Origin: an uncultured Marinifilum sp.
GTDB taxonomy: Bacteria; Bacteroidota; Bacteroidia; Bacteroidales; Marinifilaceae
NCBI RefSeq assembly: GCF_963677195.1
Contig: NZ_OY781918.1
Span: 856,923 to 920,922 of the forward strand
Length of the DNA stretch: 64,000 nucleotides
Direction: 5' to 3'
Numbering within the stretch: position 1 is the stretch's first letter; each line of letters begins with the position of its first letter. The position numbers and the translations under genes were made by a program. Shown here piece by piece: positions 52,087 to 63,132 of this stretch. Below the pieces are notes generated by a model. It had not been told where the DNA came from. It worked only from the letters and a program-made list of their open reading frames with translations, and did no database searches.

Positions 52087-53091
52087 ATGAAAATTATTGT
52101 ACCAATGGCAGGTATGGGGAAACGCATGCGTCCGCATACTCTAACAGTACCAAAACCATTAATACCTATTGCAGGAAAACCTATTGTTCAGCGTTTAGTT
52201 GAAGAAATTGCCAAAGTCTCGAACGAAAAAGTAGACGAAATTGCCTTTATTATTGGTGATTTTGGCAAGGAAGTTGAACAAACCTTATGCGAAATTGCCG
52301 AAAATATCGGAGCAAAAGCAAGTATCTATTATCAAACCGAAGCATTGGGAACAGCTCATGCAATTCATTGTGCAGCTCCATCATTGTCCGATCGTGTGGT
52401 TGTGGCTTTTGCCGATACTTTGTTTAAGGCCGATTTTGTGTTGGATGCCGAAGCTGATAGTGTGATATGGGTGCAAAAGGTTGAAGATCCTTCGGCTTTT
52501 GGAGTTGTAAAACTTGGCGAAAATAATAATATTACTGATTTTGTAGAAAAACCACAGGAATATGTTTCCGACCTTGCAATTATAGGAATTTACTACTTTA
52601 AAGATGGTGAAAATCTTAAAAATGAATTGCAATATTTATTGGATAACGAAATTGTTGTTAACGGAGAATATCAGTTAACCGACGCTTTGGAGAACATGAA
52701 AAATAAAGGTCTGGTATTTAAACCCGGACAGGTTATTGAGTGGATGGATTGTGGTAATAAAGATGCTACAGTACATACCAACCAAAGAATTTTGGAATAT
52801 CATAAAAACGATGATTTGGTTTGCTCTTCAGCAAAACATGAAAATTCAATTATTATACCTCCTTGTTACATAGGAGAAAATGTTAAAATTATTAATTCGG
52901 TGGTAGGTCCGCACGTATCGGTAGGAGCCGGAACCACCGTAAGTAATACATTGGTTCGCAATTCTATTATTCAGCGAAATTCTATTCTCGAAAACTTAAA
53001 TCTTGACAATTCAATGATAGGTAATAATGTTGATATTCAAGGGGATGTATCGGAGATGAATGTTGGAGATTTTGCAAGCTTCTCAAAATAA
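52087..53091 (+). CDS. Sugar-phosphate nucleotidyltransferase
   Basis: 334 residues. N-terminal nucleotidyltransferase domain with MKIIVPMAGMGKRMRPHT and VPKPLIPIAGKPI; the sugar site includes FVEKP and GEYQLTDAL. The C-terminal 90 residues have hexapeptide-like repeats (IGENVKIINSVVGPHVSVGA) of a left-handed beta-helix. This pattern suits glucose-1-phosphate thymidylyl- or uridylyltransferases and GlmU-like enzymes; the exact sugar and nucleotide cannot be told. It supplies activated sugar for envelope glycans, fitting the flippase upstream. Confidence 0.85.
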   Translation: MKIIVPMAGMGKRMRPHTLTVPKPLIPIAGKPIVQRLVEEIAKVSNEKVDEIAFIIGDFGKEVEQTLCEIAENIGAKASIYYQTEALGTAHAIHCAAPSLSDRVVVAFADTLFKADFVLDAEADSVIWVQKVEDPSAFGVVKLGENNNITDFVEKPQEYVSDLAIIGIYYFKDGENLKNELQYLLDNEIVVNGEYQLTDALENMKNKGLVFKPGQVIEWMDCGNKDATVHTNQRILEYHKNDDLVCSSAKHENSIIIPPCYIGENVKIINSVVGPHVSVGAGTTVSNTLVRNSIIQRNSILENLNLDNSMIGNNVDIQGDVSEMNVGDFASFSK

Positions 53092-53098
53092 ATAGCGG

Positions 53099-54877
53099 AT
53101 GAAGGCAGGAAGTAAATTTATAATAGCAATATTAACTGGAGGTTTCTTGTTATCGGGAACCCCAGTAATGGCAAAGAATATAGGTTTTGCACCTAAAAAA
53201 GAAAAGGTGCAAAAAGAAATAAAATTAACCGAACAAGAAAAACTTGAGTTCGATTTTGCATTTGCAGAAGCAACAAAAGCAGTATTGTTAGGTGAGGTAG
53301 AGAAGGGAATTTCTTTGTATGCTTCCTGCATAAAAATTGATCCGTCGAGTGCCGTGGTAAGGTATGAACTGGCAAATATTTACCTTAGTCAGGGAAATTT
53401 AAATAGCGCTTTAGAATTAGCTCGCGGTGCTGTAAAATTGCGACCTCAAAATTTATGGTATCAAATTCAGCTTGCTAATATCTATCAAAAAAAATCAATG
53501 ATAGAGCAAGCTTGTAAAGTATACAGCGATTTAATCGAGATGAATCCCGATAGAAACGACTTTTATTACTTGCAAGCCTCATTATTGGCTTCGGTTGAAA
53601 AGTTCGAAGAAGCTGTAGAAGTTTACAATCGTTTAGAGAAAAAGATTGGAATACAGGAAGGTGTTTCGCTCGAAAAAGAAAGGCTTTATATTAAGCTTGG
53701 TAATAAGAAAATGGCCTATTCCGAGGTGCAAAATTTAATTAAAAAGTATCCTTATAGAGCCGATTTTTATGGAATATTAGCCGATCTTTATTTGGCAGAT
53801 AATCAGGAAGAAAAAGCTTTTAAACAATACCAGGAAATATTAAAAATAGATCCGAACAATGGTTTAGTTCATTTCTATTTATCCGATTTTTATCGTAAAA
53901 AAGGAGAAATAGAGAAAAGTAATGAATCATTGGCAAAGGCCTTTGAACAGCAGGAGATTGAATCCGATCAGAAAATTCAATATCTAATTGCTTTGTTAAT
54001 GAATCCAGACAATGAAAAATTGTCAGATGATTACCTAAAATCATTACTGGATATTTTAGTAAAAGTGCATCCTGGAAATGTTAGAGTTCATGCACTTTAT
54101 GCCGACTTTTTGCGTAAAAGAGGCGATAACGAAGGAGCAAAATATCATCTGGAAAAAGTGTTGGAAGAAGAGAAATCGAATTATGTGGTTTGGGAAGAAT
54201 TATTGTTAATCCATAATCAATTACTCGATTTTGATAGCATGTTAACGGTTAGTAGTGAGGCTTTACAATATTTTCCAACTCAAGCTTTGCTATATATATT
54301 TAAAGGTGTGGCAGCTGCACAAAAGGAAGATTATAAAACAGCAATAGATGCTTTCGAGAATGGAATGAATTACATTGGTGATAATGTAAAATTGCGTGTT
54401 CAGTTTAAAACTTATATGGGCGATGCATACTATCAAGCCGGAAATTCTGAAAAAGCTTTTAAAGCTTACGATGAAGTTTTACTTTTTGAACCAAATAATG
54501 TAATTGTACTGAATAACTACAGTTATTATTTATCTGTAAAAAACGAAAATCTCGAAAAAGCAAAAAGCATGAGCTCTACTTGCGTTAAGCTCGAATCGGA
54601 AAATTCTACTTATTTAGATACACATGCATGGGTTTTGTATCAGCTAGGAGAATATGATAATGCGCGTATTGTAATGGAAAAGGCAATGGAGTTTGGTGGT
54701 GAAGAATCGGCTGTTGTTGTTGAACATTATGGAGACATTTTGTTTCGTTTAGGTAATAATGAAAAGGCTTTGGAAGAGTGGAAAAAAGCCATGGAGATAG
54801 GTGAAGGTTCAAAATATCTTGCCGAGAAAGTAAAAACCGGGACTATTCCTGACCAGATGATTAAGGATGAAGAGTAA
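53099..54877 (+). CDS. Secreted TPR-repeat protein
   Basis: 592 residues with a signal peptide (FIIAILTGGFLLSGTPVMA). About twelve TPR units run from residue 45 on (e.g. AVVRYELANIYLSQGNLNSA, VRFKTYMGDAYYQAGN-like copies). It starts 7 bp after the nucleotidyltransferase and its end overlaps the DUF4292 lipoprotein by 11 bp, so it is in the same operon. A scaffold in the periplasm or at the outer membrane is likely; partners unknown. Confidence 0.85.
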   Translation: MKAGSKFIIAILTGGFLLSGTPVMAKNIGFAPKKEKVQKEIKLTEQEKLEFDFAFAEATKAVLLGEVEKGISLYASCIKIDPSSAVVRYELANIYLSQGNLNSALELARGAVKLRPQNLWYQIQLANIYQKKSMIEQACKVYSDLIEMNPDRNDFYYLQASLLASVEKFEEAVEVYNRLEKKIGIQEGVSLEKERLYIKLGNKKMAYSEVQNLIKKYPYRADFYGILADLYLADNQEEKAFKQYQEILKIDPNNGLVHFYLSDFYRKKGEIEKSNESLAKAFEQQEIESDQKIQYLIALLMNPDNEKLSDDYLKSLLDILVKVHPGNVRVHALYADFLRKRGDNEGAKYHLEKVLEEEKSNYVVWEELLLIHNQLLDFDSMLTVSSEALQYFPTQALLYIFKGVAAAQKEDYKTAIDAFENGMNYIGDNVKLRVQFKTYMGDAYYQAGNSEKAFKAYDEVLLFEPNNVIVLNNYSYYLSVKNENLEKAKSMSSTCVKLESENSTYLDTHAWVLYQLGEYDNARIVMEKAMEFGGEESAVVVEHYGDILFRLGNNEKALEEWKKAMEIGEGSKYLAEKVKTGTIPDQMIKDEE

Positions 54878-55733
54878 TTTAAAAACGAGATATTTTATAG
54901 GGGCTTTACTTGTAGTTATAGCCCTTATTCAGTTTTCATGCCGACCAGTACAAGAGTTGGGTATTGTAAAAGCAAAACCCATATCAGATGGTAAGTTATA
55001 TAGAACTTTACTAGATAGTAGTTTGCATTACAATAGTTTTTATGTAAAAAAATTTACTGCTAATTTTAAAGTAAACGAAGTAAAAAAAAGCTTTAAAGGA
55101 GCCATAAAAATACAAAAGGACAGCTTAATTTGGATTAGTATAACTGCTCCTGTAGGTGGTATAGAAGTAGCCAGACTATTAATTACTAAGGATTCTGTTA
55201 AGATGATTGACAGAATGAAGAAGAAATATTTTATTGATGACTTTAATTTTTTTAATGAGAATTTAAATGTCGATCTAAATTTTGAATCTCTTCAAAGTAT
55301 TATTACAAACTCTGTTTTTACTGCCGTAAATAACGAAAAAGCAAAATCTTTTATACGTGGATTTAATGGTAAAATTATAAACAATATGTATGTGTTTATA
55401 TCCGAAAAATCGCGTAAAGTTGATCGTAAACTAAGAAAAGATAAGCTAAGAAAACTAAACAGATTTGGTTATCAGAAAGTTGAAATAGATCCATCTTTAA
55501 TGAGAATTACCGATGTTTTAATTAAAGACTTTGAAGAATTAAGAGATGTTAGTGTTAAGTATAGAGATTTTAAATTCTATGATAATAATAAATTTCCGCA
55601 ACGGTTGAGCTTTCAGGTAAAGGATCCAAAACATTTATTATCTTGTAGCATAAAGTTTAATAAGATTTCTTTCGACGAGAAATTAAAATTTAGTTTTAAA
55701 ATTTCTAGTAAATACGAAAGAATTTATCCGTAA
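54867..55733 (+). CDS. DUF4292 lipoprotein
   Basis: 288 residues with a lipoprotein signal (VVIALIQFSC, Cys25). The mature part (KKFTANFKVNEVKKSFKGAI, DSLIWISITAPVGGIEVARL) fits DUF4292, a Bacteroidota family with a beta-rich lipoprotein-carrier-like pattern. Role not established. Its start overlaps the TPR gene. Confidence 0.85.
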   Translation: MKSNLKTRYFIGALLVVIALIQFSCRPVQELGIVKAKPISDGKLYRTLLDSSLHYNSFYVKKFTANFKVNEVKKSFKGAIKIQKDSLIWISITAPVGGIEVARLLITKDSVKMIDRMKKKYFIDDFNFFNENLNVDLNFESLQSIITNSVFTAVNNEKAKSFIRGFNGKIINNMYVFISEKSRKVDRKLRKDKLRKLNRFGYQKVEIDPSLMRITDVLIKDFEELRDVSVKYRDFKFYDNNKFPQRLSFQVKDPKHLLSCSIKFNKISFDEKLKFSFKISSKYERIYP

Positions 55734-55741
55734 ATCTAAGT

Positions 55742-56968
55742 ATGGGCATTTTAAGATTTTCAAGTAAAAAAATTTTACTCTATCTGTCGTTTTTACTGAT
55801 ATTTATATCGGTAGAGGCTTTTTCGCAAACAAAGGTATCAAGCCTAAAAAAGCGCAAGCAACAAAACGAAAAAGATATTGCCTACACTAGTACCCTTTTA
55901 AAAAACACACTTAAAAATAAAGAGGTTAGTTTAAGTCGACTAAATCTTTTAAATCAAAGAATAAAAGCTCGTCAGGCTCTTATAAAATCTATCGAGTGCG
56001 AAGTTTCATATATTGGTAAGCAAATAAATAGTATAAATAAGGAAATTAAAAAGTTAGAAGACGATTTATTTAAGCTTAAGAAACAGTATGCAAAAGTTAT
56101 TGTGTATGCTCATAAGCAAAAGAATTCTTATGAAAAACTATTATTCCTATTATCATCTAAAGATTTTAATCAGGCGTATAAACGGTATAAATATCTGCAG
56201 CAATTTTCTGAATATAGTAGAAAGCAAGGTATAACTATAGGAGAAAAAAGATCAGAATTAAACGAAAAAGCTATTGTTCTTAAAAAAGTTAAGGCCGAAA
56301 AAGTTGATTTGTTAAGTGAAAAGAACACCGAAAATATAAAATTGTCCTCAGAAAAAAGTCAGCAATCGGCTCTTGTTAAGAAACTTAAGAAAAAAGAGAG
56401 ACAGTTAAGAGATGATCTTCGCAAGCAAAAAAGATATGCGCAAAAGCTTGAGAAAGAGATTCAAAAGATTATCGAAAATCAGGCAAAACTAGCAAATAAG
56501 TCGAAAAGCGGAAGCGGAAAATACGGATTAACGCCCGAAGATAAAGTGTTATCAGAAACATTTGGAAGCAATAAAGGAAAACTGCCATGGCCTACAAAAA
56601 CTGGTTTTATATCAGAAAAATTTGGCGAGCATGCACATGCCGTGCTTAAACATGTAAGAGTTAGAAACGACGGTGTTAACATTACTACAGATACTAATTC
56701 CGATTGTCGTTCTATTTTTAAAGGAGAGGTAACACATATTTTATCAATGCCTGGCTTAAATAATGTAATTATTATTCGTCATGGAGAATATTTTTCAGTT
56801 TACTCGAATTTAGCAACAGTTAATGTTAAAAAAGGCGATCTTGTTTTTTCGAAAGAAAAAATAGGTACAGTATACACCGATAAATCAAAAAACGAAACAG
56901 TACTTAAATTTCAACTTTGGAAAGGGAGTACAAAGCTTAATCCTGCCCTTTGGTTGTATCGAAATTAA
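55742..56968 (+). CDS. EnvC-like murein hydrolase activator (degenerate M23)
   Basis: 408 residues: signal peptide (LLYLSFLLIFISVEAFSQ), long coiled coil (30-260), then a LytM/M23 domain (about 285-408). The zinc ligands of active M23 peptidases are replaced: the HxxxD segment reads NDGVNI and the HxH segment reads VYSNL. That loss is typical of EnvC, which activates amidases at the division site and does not cut peptidoglycan itself. Periplasmic. It follows DUF4292 by 8 bp. Confidence 0.88.
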   Translation: MGILRFSSKKILLYLSFLLIFISVEAFSQTKVSSLKKRKQQNEKDIAYTSTLLKNTLKNKEVSLSRLNLLNQRIKARQALIKSIECEVSYIGKQINSINKEIKKLEDDLFKLKKQYAKVIVYAHKQKNSYEKLLFLLSSKDFNQAYKRYKYLQQFSEYSRKQGITIGEKRSELNEKAIVLKKVKAEKVDLLSEKNTENIKLSSEKSQQSALVKKLKKKERQLRDDLRKQKRYAQKLEKEIQKIIENQAKLANKSKSGSGKYGLTPEDKVLSETFGSNKGKLPWPTKTGFISEKFGEHAHAVLKHVRVRNDGVNITTDTNSDCRSIFKGEVTHILSMPGLNNVIIIRHGEYFSVYSNLATVNVKKGDLVFSKEKIGTVYTDKSKNETVLKFQLWKGSTKLNPALWLYRN

Positions 56969-56990
56969 TCATTTGCCGTAACAAGATAGT

Positions 56991-59900
56991 ATGGAAAATA
57001 ATCGAGATATTTTTATTGCGAAATTAGATCGCTTTATAAGAAAATACTATCAGAATCAGCTTTTAAGAGGTGTACTTCTTAGTCTTGTATTGTTTCTTAC
57101 TTATTTTTTATTTGTTAGCTTCTCGGAGTATTATCTTTATTTTTCTGTTACTGCCCGTACCATTTTATTTGTAGTATCCTTATTATTTTTTGCTATTGTA
57201 TTTTTCTTTTTAATAATTAATCCAATAATTGGTTTATCAAAAATAGGAAAGAAAATTACATACCGACAAGCAATTGCAATAATCAGTAAGCATTTTCCTC
57301 AATTGCAAGATCGATTATTAAACACCCTAGAGTTAACCGAACTTTCTAATAATCCCGAACTTGAGGAAAACACACTTTTACTGGCAAGTATTAATCAGCG
57401 AATCGAATCGGTTCGTTTGCTACAGTTCCGAAAAGCAATTTCATTTAAAGATAGTTTACAATACTTAAAATATCTTTTTGCTGTTCTTTTTGTTATTGTA
57501 TCCGTTTATTTTCTTATTCCCGATTTGTACTCCAATAGTACCGATCGATTAGTTCATTTTAACAAGAAATACCTGCCACCAGCCGATTTTTATTTTGTTT
57601 TGGACTCATTACCTACTGGAATTGTAAAAGGTTCCGATTTTACATTAAAAGTACAAACCAAGGGTAAGTATTTTCCGGAAGAGGTTAATGTGCTGTTTGG
57701 GAATGCTAATTTTTTAATGAAAAAAGAATCCGACGGAAGTTTCACTTATTTGTTTCGAAATGTAAATACAGATATTCGTTTTTATCTACAATCGGGTAAT
57801 GTTAGTTCCGAAATTTATCAAATTAATGTTTTGTCTAAACCAGGAGTAAGAAATATGTCTCTTTCGATTATTTCGCCGGCTTATACAAAACAAGTAAAAA
57901 GAGTAGAAAATAACCTTGGAGATGTCAGTGTATCAGAAGGATCCACTCTTTCGTGGATTCTAAAAACCGAGTTCGCAAGTGCAGGAGAATTGGTTTTTTC
58001 TGATTCGCTGACTAGTGGTACACAAATATCAGATTCAAATAGCCTTAAATTTTCCAGAAAAGTTCATAAAAAATTATCTTATGAGATATTTTTAGAAAAT
58101 AATGAATTTCCTCGAAATTTATTTGCTCGTTATAATATTGATGTGATTCCTGATTTGTATCCACAAATTAAAGTGAGTTCAATTCAAGATTCATTAATAA
58201 ACTCTGCTTATTATTTTAGAGGAATTATTAAAGACGATTACGGATTTTCTAAATTGAGATTTGTTTATGAAAGTGAAAATTATCCTGCAGTATACATTCC
58301 GATTTCTATTCGCAAGAATTTAACTTCTCAGGAATTTTATTTTGCATTCGATTTTTCGTCTGTCGATTATACTGAAGGGAGTAATGTAAAATATTATTTC
58401 GAAATTTTTGATAACGATGAAATAAACGGAGCTAAAAAATCAAATTCTCAGCAATTCAATTATTATATTCCCGATTCAAAACAATTGTACGATATAAATA
58501 CAAATGTTCAGGATAGTATAAGTAATCAAATCGAAAAAGGAATAGACTTAAGTCAATCTATACAAAAAGATATTTTACGACTGCAAAAAAATGCATTAGA
58601 TGCTTCGGCAGATAAGTGGCAACAAAAACAATTAATGCAGCAAATTTCTTCAAAGAAAAGTCAGCTCGACGACTTATTAAAAAATATTGCAAAAGAGAAT
58701 CAGCGAAAAAATAATCTTATGAATAGTTCAGGATTAGAAGATCCTGCGATGTTGGAGAAACAAAGGCAAATAGAAGATCTGCTTAAAAAAGTAATGGATC
58801 CTGAGCTCGAAAAACTCTTCGAAGAATTTAATAAACTAGCTGATGATTTAAAATCGGAAGATTTGAATAGAATTGGAAACAAGCTAAAAATGTCGGTTAA
58901 TGATTTTCAAAAACAGTTAGATAGAAACCTGCAATTGCTCGAAAGATACGAAATAGAGCTTCGTACAAAACAACTTGCAGATAGAATTGATAAGCTTGCC
59001 AACGATCAGGATAAGGCAGCTAATAAATACAAAAGAAACGAAGAGCTTTTAAAATCTAATCAGGAATCGGGAAAAGAGAAATGGCAAGATATTGAGAAAG
59101 ATTTAGAAAATTTATTTGATAAAAATTCTGAAATTCAAAAGCCTTATAGTTTTGAAAATACCGAAGAACTTAGGCAGGAAATAAGCAATATGATTATTAA
59201 TACCAATAATCAGTTGCAGAATGGTAAATCGGGAAAAGCGGCTAAAAATATGAAGGAAACTTCTAAAAAAATGCGAAATTTAGCACAAAAATTAGCCGAT
59301 AATATTGCGCAAAGCAGTTCTGCCCAAATGAGTGCTAATATCGATCATCTTATTCGCTTAATGAATAATCTTATTGAATTTTCGTTTGAGCAAGAAAATG
59401 TGTTAAACCAATTACGCTTAATTAATTACAAAAATCCATTATACGTTAAAGTAATAGAACAGCAAGGAGACTTAAAAGAAGAATATGCCTTAATTCAGGA
59501 TTCGTTGTTTGCATTATCTGCACGATCGCCGCAGGTAGCATCATTAATTGGAAATAAAATATTCGAGATAGAAATAGAGTTGGATAAGGTAATTACCGAA
59601 GCAAATGATAGAAGAAGAATACAAGCCAGCACAGCACAACAGAAAGTATTAAACAAGGCAAATGAGTTAAGTGTATTTCTTTCGGAAGCATTAAAACAAC
59701 TAATGGAGCAAATGGCCAATGCAATGCCAGGAGATCAATTGGGAGATAAAAAAGGCAATAAACCTTCCTTTTCGGGATTAAAAGATGGGCAGAAGTCTCT
59801 AAAAAAAATGATGGAAGAATTAATTTCTGACATGAAAAATGGAAAGCCAACAACAAAACAAAAGATTGGCGAGTTTTTGCAAAAGCAGGAAATGTATAAG

Positions 59901-60278
59901 CATAATTTAAGCGAAATGTTAAAAAATGGAGGTTTTGGTAACGAAAGCGAAAAAATATTACGTGAAGTAATGAAAATGATTGATAAAATTGAATCCGACG
60001 TATCTAATTTTTCGATAAATTCGTCTACTTCTTTTCGCCAAAATCGAATTCTAACTAGATTGTTGGAAGCCGAAAAAGCTCAGAGGGAAAAAGATTTTGA
60101 TAAAAAACGTGAAAGTAAATCAGGAAAATTATTAAAATTGAGTAACCCTAAAGAGATATTTGAGTATAAAAGAATACGAACAGATTTTGATGGGGTTTTT
60201 TACGACTCAAATGTAAAAATGTTTGATTATTATAATAAGCTGTATCAGGACTATATGATAAAATTAAATGATGACTAA
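56991..60278 (+). CDS. DUF4175-family large membrane protein
   Basis: 1095 residues. Two N-terminal membrane helices (GVLLSLVLFLTYFLFVSF, TILFVVSLLFFAIVFFFLI) and a third near 155 anchor a beta-rich region (200-480) and then a very long charged coiled coil (500-1050) rich in Lys, Glu, Gln and Asn. This order fits the DUF4175 family of Bacteroidota and alpha-proteobacteria. Function unknown. Its stop overlaps the next gene. Confidence 0.85.
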   Translation: MENNRDIFIAKLDRFIRKYYQNQLLRGVLLSLVLFLTYFLFVSFSEYYLYFSVTARTILFVVSLLFFAIVFFFLIINPIIGLSKIGKKITYRQAIAIISKHFPQLQDRLLNTLELTELSNNPELEENTLLLASINQRIESVRLLQFRKAISFKDSLQYLKYLFAVLFVIVSVYFLIPDLYSNSTDRLVHFNKKYLPPADFYFVLDSLPTGIVKGSDFTLKVQTKGKYFPEEVNVLFGNANFLMKKESDGSFTYLFRNVNTDIRFYLQSGNVSSEIYQINVLSKPGVRNMSLSIISPAYTKQVKRVENNLGDVSVSEGSTLSWILKTEFASAGELVFSDSLTSGTQISDSNSLKFSRKVHKKLSYEIFLENNEFPRNLFARYNIDVIPDLYPQIKVSSIQDSLINSAYYFRGIIKDDYGFSKLRFVYESENYPAVYIPISIRKNLTSQEFYFAFDFSSVDYTEGSNVKYYFEIFDNDEINGAKKSNSQQFNYYIPDSKQLYDINTNVQDSISNQIEKGIDLSQSIQKDILRLQKNALDASADKWQQKQLMQQISSKKSQLDDLLKNIAKENQRKNNLMNSSGLEDPAMLEKQRQIEDLLKKVMDPELEKLFEEFNKLADDLKSEDLNRIGNKLKMSVNDFQKQLDRNLQLLERYEIELRTKQLADRIDKLANDQDKAANKYKRNEELLKSNQESGKEKWQDIEKDLENLFDKNSEIQKPYSFENTEELRQEISNMIINTNNQLQNGKSGKAAKNMKETSKKMRNLAQKLADNIAQSSSAQMSANIDHLIRLMNNLIEFSFEQENVLNQLRLINYKNPLYVKVIEQQGDLKEEYALIQDSLFALSARSPQVASLIGNKIFEIEIELDKVITEANDRRRIQASTAQQKVLNKANELSVFLSEALKQLMEQMANAMPGDQLGDKKGNKPSFSGLKDGQKSLKKMMEELISDMKNGKPTTKQKIGEFLQKQEMYKHNLSEMLKNGGFGNESEKILREVMKMIDKIESDVSNFSINSSTSFRQNRILTRLLEAEKAQREKDFDKKRESKSGKLLKLSNPKEIFEYKRIRTDFDGVFYDSNVKMFDYYNKLYQDYMIKLNDD

Positions 60279-60678
60279 ATCTACAAACTTATTGGAGTTT
60301 CCATCCGAACTAGAAAATATTAGTAGGGTTGAGAAATTAATAGATGATATTACCTCTTCCCATAATATTAGCTCTGAAATTTACGGCAAAATTTCTGTTG
60401 CTATAATAGAGGCGGTAAATAATGCTATCTTGCACGGAAATCGACTAGATGTATCAAAAAAAGTAAAAATAGAATACAATATAGACGAGGAAGCAATTCA
60501 ATTTATTGTTGAAGATGAAGGTACTGGATTTGATTTTGCTAATATTCCAGATCCTACATTGCCCGAAAATTTAGAAAAAACACATGGCCGAGGAATTTTC
60601 TTAATGAATCATCTTGCCGATGATATTGAGTTTAATGAAAACGGCACTTTAGTAGAAATGATATTTAGATTTGGATAA
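60268..60678 (+). CDS. RsbW-like serine kinase / anti-sigma ATPase
   Basis: 136 residues of the HATPase_c_2 type. N box EAVNNAILHGNRLD, G1 box VEDEGTGFDF, and GRGIFLMNHLADDI are all seen. Such proteins phosphorylate an anti-anti-sigma partner or bind a sigma factor; no STAS partner is next to it. It starts within the last codons of the DUF4175 gene and ends flush with ybeY, indicating one transcript. Confidence 0.85.
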   Translation: MMTKSTNLLEFPSELENISRVEKLIDDITSSHNISSEIYGKISVAIIEAVNNAILHGNRLDVSKKVKIEYNIDEEAIQFIVEDEGTGFDFANIPDPTLPENLEKTHGRGIFLMNHLADDIEFNENGTLVEMIFRFG

Positions 60679-61104
60679 ATGTTAATAACTTATAATTCGT
60701 GCGAAGCTGAAATTCCCGCGATTGATCAAAAGCGAATTAGCGATTGGGTCAATCGCGTTGTCGTTAATAATGGAGGAGAAGTAGGAGAGATTAATTACTA
60801 CTTTTGTTCCGATGATTACCTACTTAAAATGAATCGTGAACACCTAAATCACGATTATTTTACCGATATCATAACCTTTGATTATACTGTCGCTAATATT
60901 ATTTCCGGCGATCTTTTTATTAGTATTGATACAGTTAGAGATAATGCAGAAGAATATAAATGCACCTATTTCGATGAACTTCACCGTGTGATTATTCATG
61001 GAGTCTTACATCTGTTGGAAATTGATGATAAAACAGATGAAGATCAGAAGATAATGACACAAAAGGAAGACGAATCATTAGCATTACTTTCCGAGATTGA
61101 TTAA
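60679..61104 (+). CDS. ybeY: Endoribonuclease YbeY (rRNA maturation)
   Basis: 141 residues of UPF0054. Metal-site motif HRVIIHGVLHLLEIDDKTDE has the first two zinc-binding His residues; the third position, His in most bacteria, is Asp here, as is common in Bacteroidota sequences I know. Needed for 16S rRNA 3' processing and 70S quality control. It starts directly after the preceding stop. Confidence 0.92.
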   Translation: MLITYNSCEAEIPAIDQKRISDWVNRVVVNNGGEVGEINYYFCSDDYLLKMNREHLNHDYFTDIITFDYTVANIISGDLFISIDTVRDNAEEYKCTYFDELHRVIIHGVLHLLEIDDKTDEDQKIMTQKEDESLALLSEID

Positions 61105-61205
61105 ATTTGTGAAATTTTTTAGTTTATTTAATTGAATACCAAACAATTAGACTTTGTAGCACTAGGTCTAGCATATTGGTATACAGTATATTAGACTAAA
61201 ATATT

Positions 61206-61213
61206 TATCTTTG
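61206..61213 (+). promoter_or_regulatory. Probable -7 element of the mnmG promoter
   Basis: TATCTTTG matches TAnnTTTG, 42 bp before the mnmG ATG. The upstream partner is not clear. Confidence 0.35.
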
Positions 61214-61254
61214 TGTATAAATAAGGAAAAAAGAATACAAATATCTTATATAGT

Positions 61255-63132
61255 ATGTTGCCTAAATATGACGTAATAGTAGTAGGAGCCGGACATGCAG
61301 GATGCGAAGCAGCAACAACTGCAGCAAACCTTGGATCTTCTGTTTTATTAATTACAATGGACATGAACAAAATTGCTCAAATGTCATGTAATCCGGCCAT
61401 TGGAGGAATTGCAAAAGGGCAAATTGTTCGCGAAATTGATGCATTGGGAGGTTTTACAGGTATTGTAACCGACCGTTCTTCTATACAGTTTAGAATGTTA
61501 AATCGTTCGAAAGGACCTGCAATGTGGAGTCCTCGCGCACAGTGCGATAGAATGATTTTTTCGGCAGAATGGCGAAAAATTGTCGAAAATACCGATAATC
61601 TAGACATGTGGCAGGATGCTGTTGTTGGGATAATTGTAAAAGATGGAAAAGTAGAGGGAGTTAAAACCAAATTAGGTATTGATATCTTAGCCAAAACAGT
61701 AGTATTAACCAATGGCACTTTTCTTAATGGCTTAATGCATATCGGTAAAAATCAGGAAACCGGAGGTCGTTCGGCCGAACCAGCTTCCTTTGGTATTAGC
61801 GAGCAATTAAAATCATTAGGATTTGTTGTTGGTAGAATGAAGACAGGAACTCCAGCTCGTTTAGATGGAAGAACAATAGATTTTTCTGTTATGAGAAAAC
61901 AAGAAGGGGAAGATAGTTTTTATAAGTTTTCATATTTAATAAATCATACCGATAAGACACTTCGTCAGCGTCCATGCTATATTGTTTATACTAATACTGA
62001 AGTACACGATAGTTTACGCGAAGGATTCGAAGATTCGCCAATGTATAATGGAACAATTCAAAGTACAGGTCCAAGATATTGTCCGAGTATAGAGTCAAAA
62101 TTATCCACTTTTGCCGAAAAAAATGAGCATTTATTGTTTTTAGAGCCAGAAGGAGAAGATACTCATGAATATTATATAAATGGATTTTCATCTAGTTTGC
62201 CATGGGATGTGCAGTTAAAAGCACTGAAAAAAGTTCCGGGATTAGAGAATGTAAAAATGTATCGTCCGGGCTATGCAATCGAGTATGACTATTTCGATCC
62301 AACAGATTTATATCATACATTAGAAACTAAATTAGTTTCCAATTTGTATTTTGCAGGTCAAATTAATGGTACAACAGGATATGAAGAAGCAGGTGCACAG
62401 GGAATGATTGCTGGTATAAATGCAAGCTTATCGGTTCAGGGAAAACCTGAATTTACCCTAAAAAGAGATGAAGCATATATTGGTGTTTTAATCGACGATT
62501 TAGTAACCAAAGGAGTTGATGAACCATATAGAATGTTTACTTCCAGAGCTGAATATCGAATTCTATTACGCCAAGACGACGCAGATGTTAGATTAACACC
62601 TAAGGCTTATGAGCTTGGTTTAGCTAGTAAAGAGAGATTGGATTTGCTAGAGGAGAAAATCATTTATAGAGATAAATTGTTTAACTTTTGTAAGGAATTT
62701 AGCTGTAAACCAAAATTTCTTAATCCTGTTTTAGAAAGATTAGGCACATCGCCTTTAAAACAAGGTGTAAAATTATATGATATAATATTACGACCACAGG
62801 TTGGAATTCATGACTTAATTGAGGATGTAAATCCTCTTAAGCAAATGATAGAAGAAATACCTAATAGAAGGGAAGAGATAATTGAAGCAGCAGAGGTATT
62901 AATAAAATATAGTGGTTATATCGATCGTGAAAAATTGATAGCTGATAAGCTAACTCGCTTGGAAAATATTAATATTAAAGGTAGATTTGAGTATAGCAGT
63001 CTGCAATCTATTTCGACAGAAGCAAGACAAAAATTAGATAAAATTCAACCACAAACTATTGGACAAGCATCGCGCATATCGGGTGTTTCTCCTAGTGATA
63101 TAAACGTTCTTTTGGTGCTTATGGGACGATAA
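61255..63132 (+). CDS. mnmG: tRNA uridine-5-carboxymethylaminomethyl synthase MnmG
   Basis: FAD enzyme that with MnmE modifies the wobble uridine of several tRNAs. 625 residues, full length. N-terminal dinucleotide-binding [19 protein letters not shown], conserved [20 protein letters not shown], the cysteine motif GRYCPSIE-type ([12 protein letters not shown]), the FAD region [18 protein letters not shown], and C-terminal [17 protein letters not shown]. The gene, also called gidA, lies near the replication origin in many bacteria. A parS-like site abuts its stop. Confidence 0.97.
   Translation: MLPKYDVIVVGAGHAGCEAATTAANLGSSVLLITMDMNKIAQMSCNPAIGGIAKGQIVREIDALGGFTGIVTDRSSIQFRMLNRSKGPAMWSPRAQCDRMIFSAEWRKIVENTDNLDMWQDAVVGIIVKDGKVEGVKTKLGIDILAKTVVLTNGTFLNGLMHIGKNQETGGRSAEPASFGISEQLKSLGFVVGRMKTGTPARLDGRTIDFSVMRKQEGEDSFYKFSYLINHTDKTLRQRPCYIVYTNTEVHDSLREGFEDSPMYNGTIQSTGPRYCPSIESKLSTFAEKNEHLLFLEPEGEDTHEYYINGFSSSLPWDVQLKALKKVPGLENVKMYRPGYAIEYDYFDPTDLYHTLETKLVSNLYFAGQINGTTGYEEAGAQGMIAGINASLSVQGKPEFTLKRDEAYIGVLIDDLVTKGVDEPYRMFTSRAEYRILLRQDDADVRLTPKAYELGLASKERLDLLEEKIIYRDKLFNFCKEFSCKPKFLNPVLERLGTSPLKQGVKLYDIILRPQVGIHDLIEDVNPLKQMIEEIPNRREEIIEAAEVLIKYSGYIDREKLIADKLTRLENINIKGRFEYSSLQSISTEARQKLDKIQPQTIGQASRISGVSPSDINVLLVLMGR

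Noticed and set aside
60679..61104. Loss of the third zinc-binding His in YbeY as an inactivating change
   Set aside because: Asp at this position is usual for Bacteroidota YbeY, so it is lineage variation.
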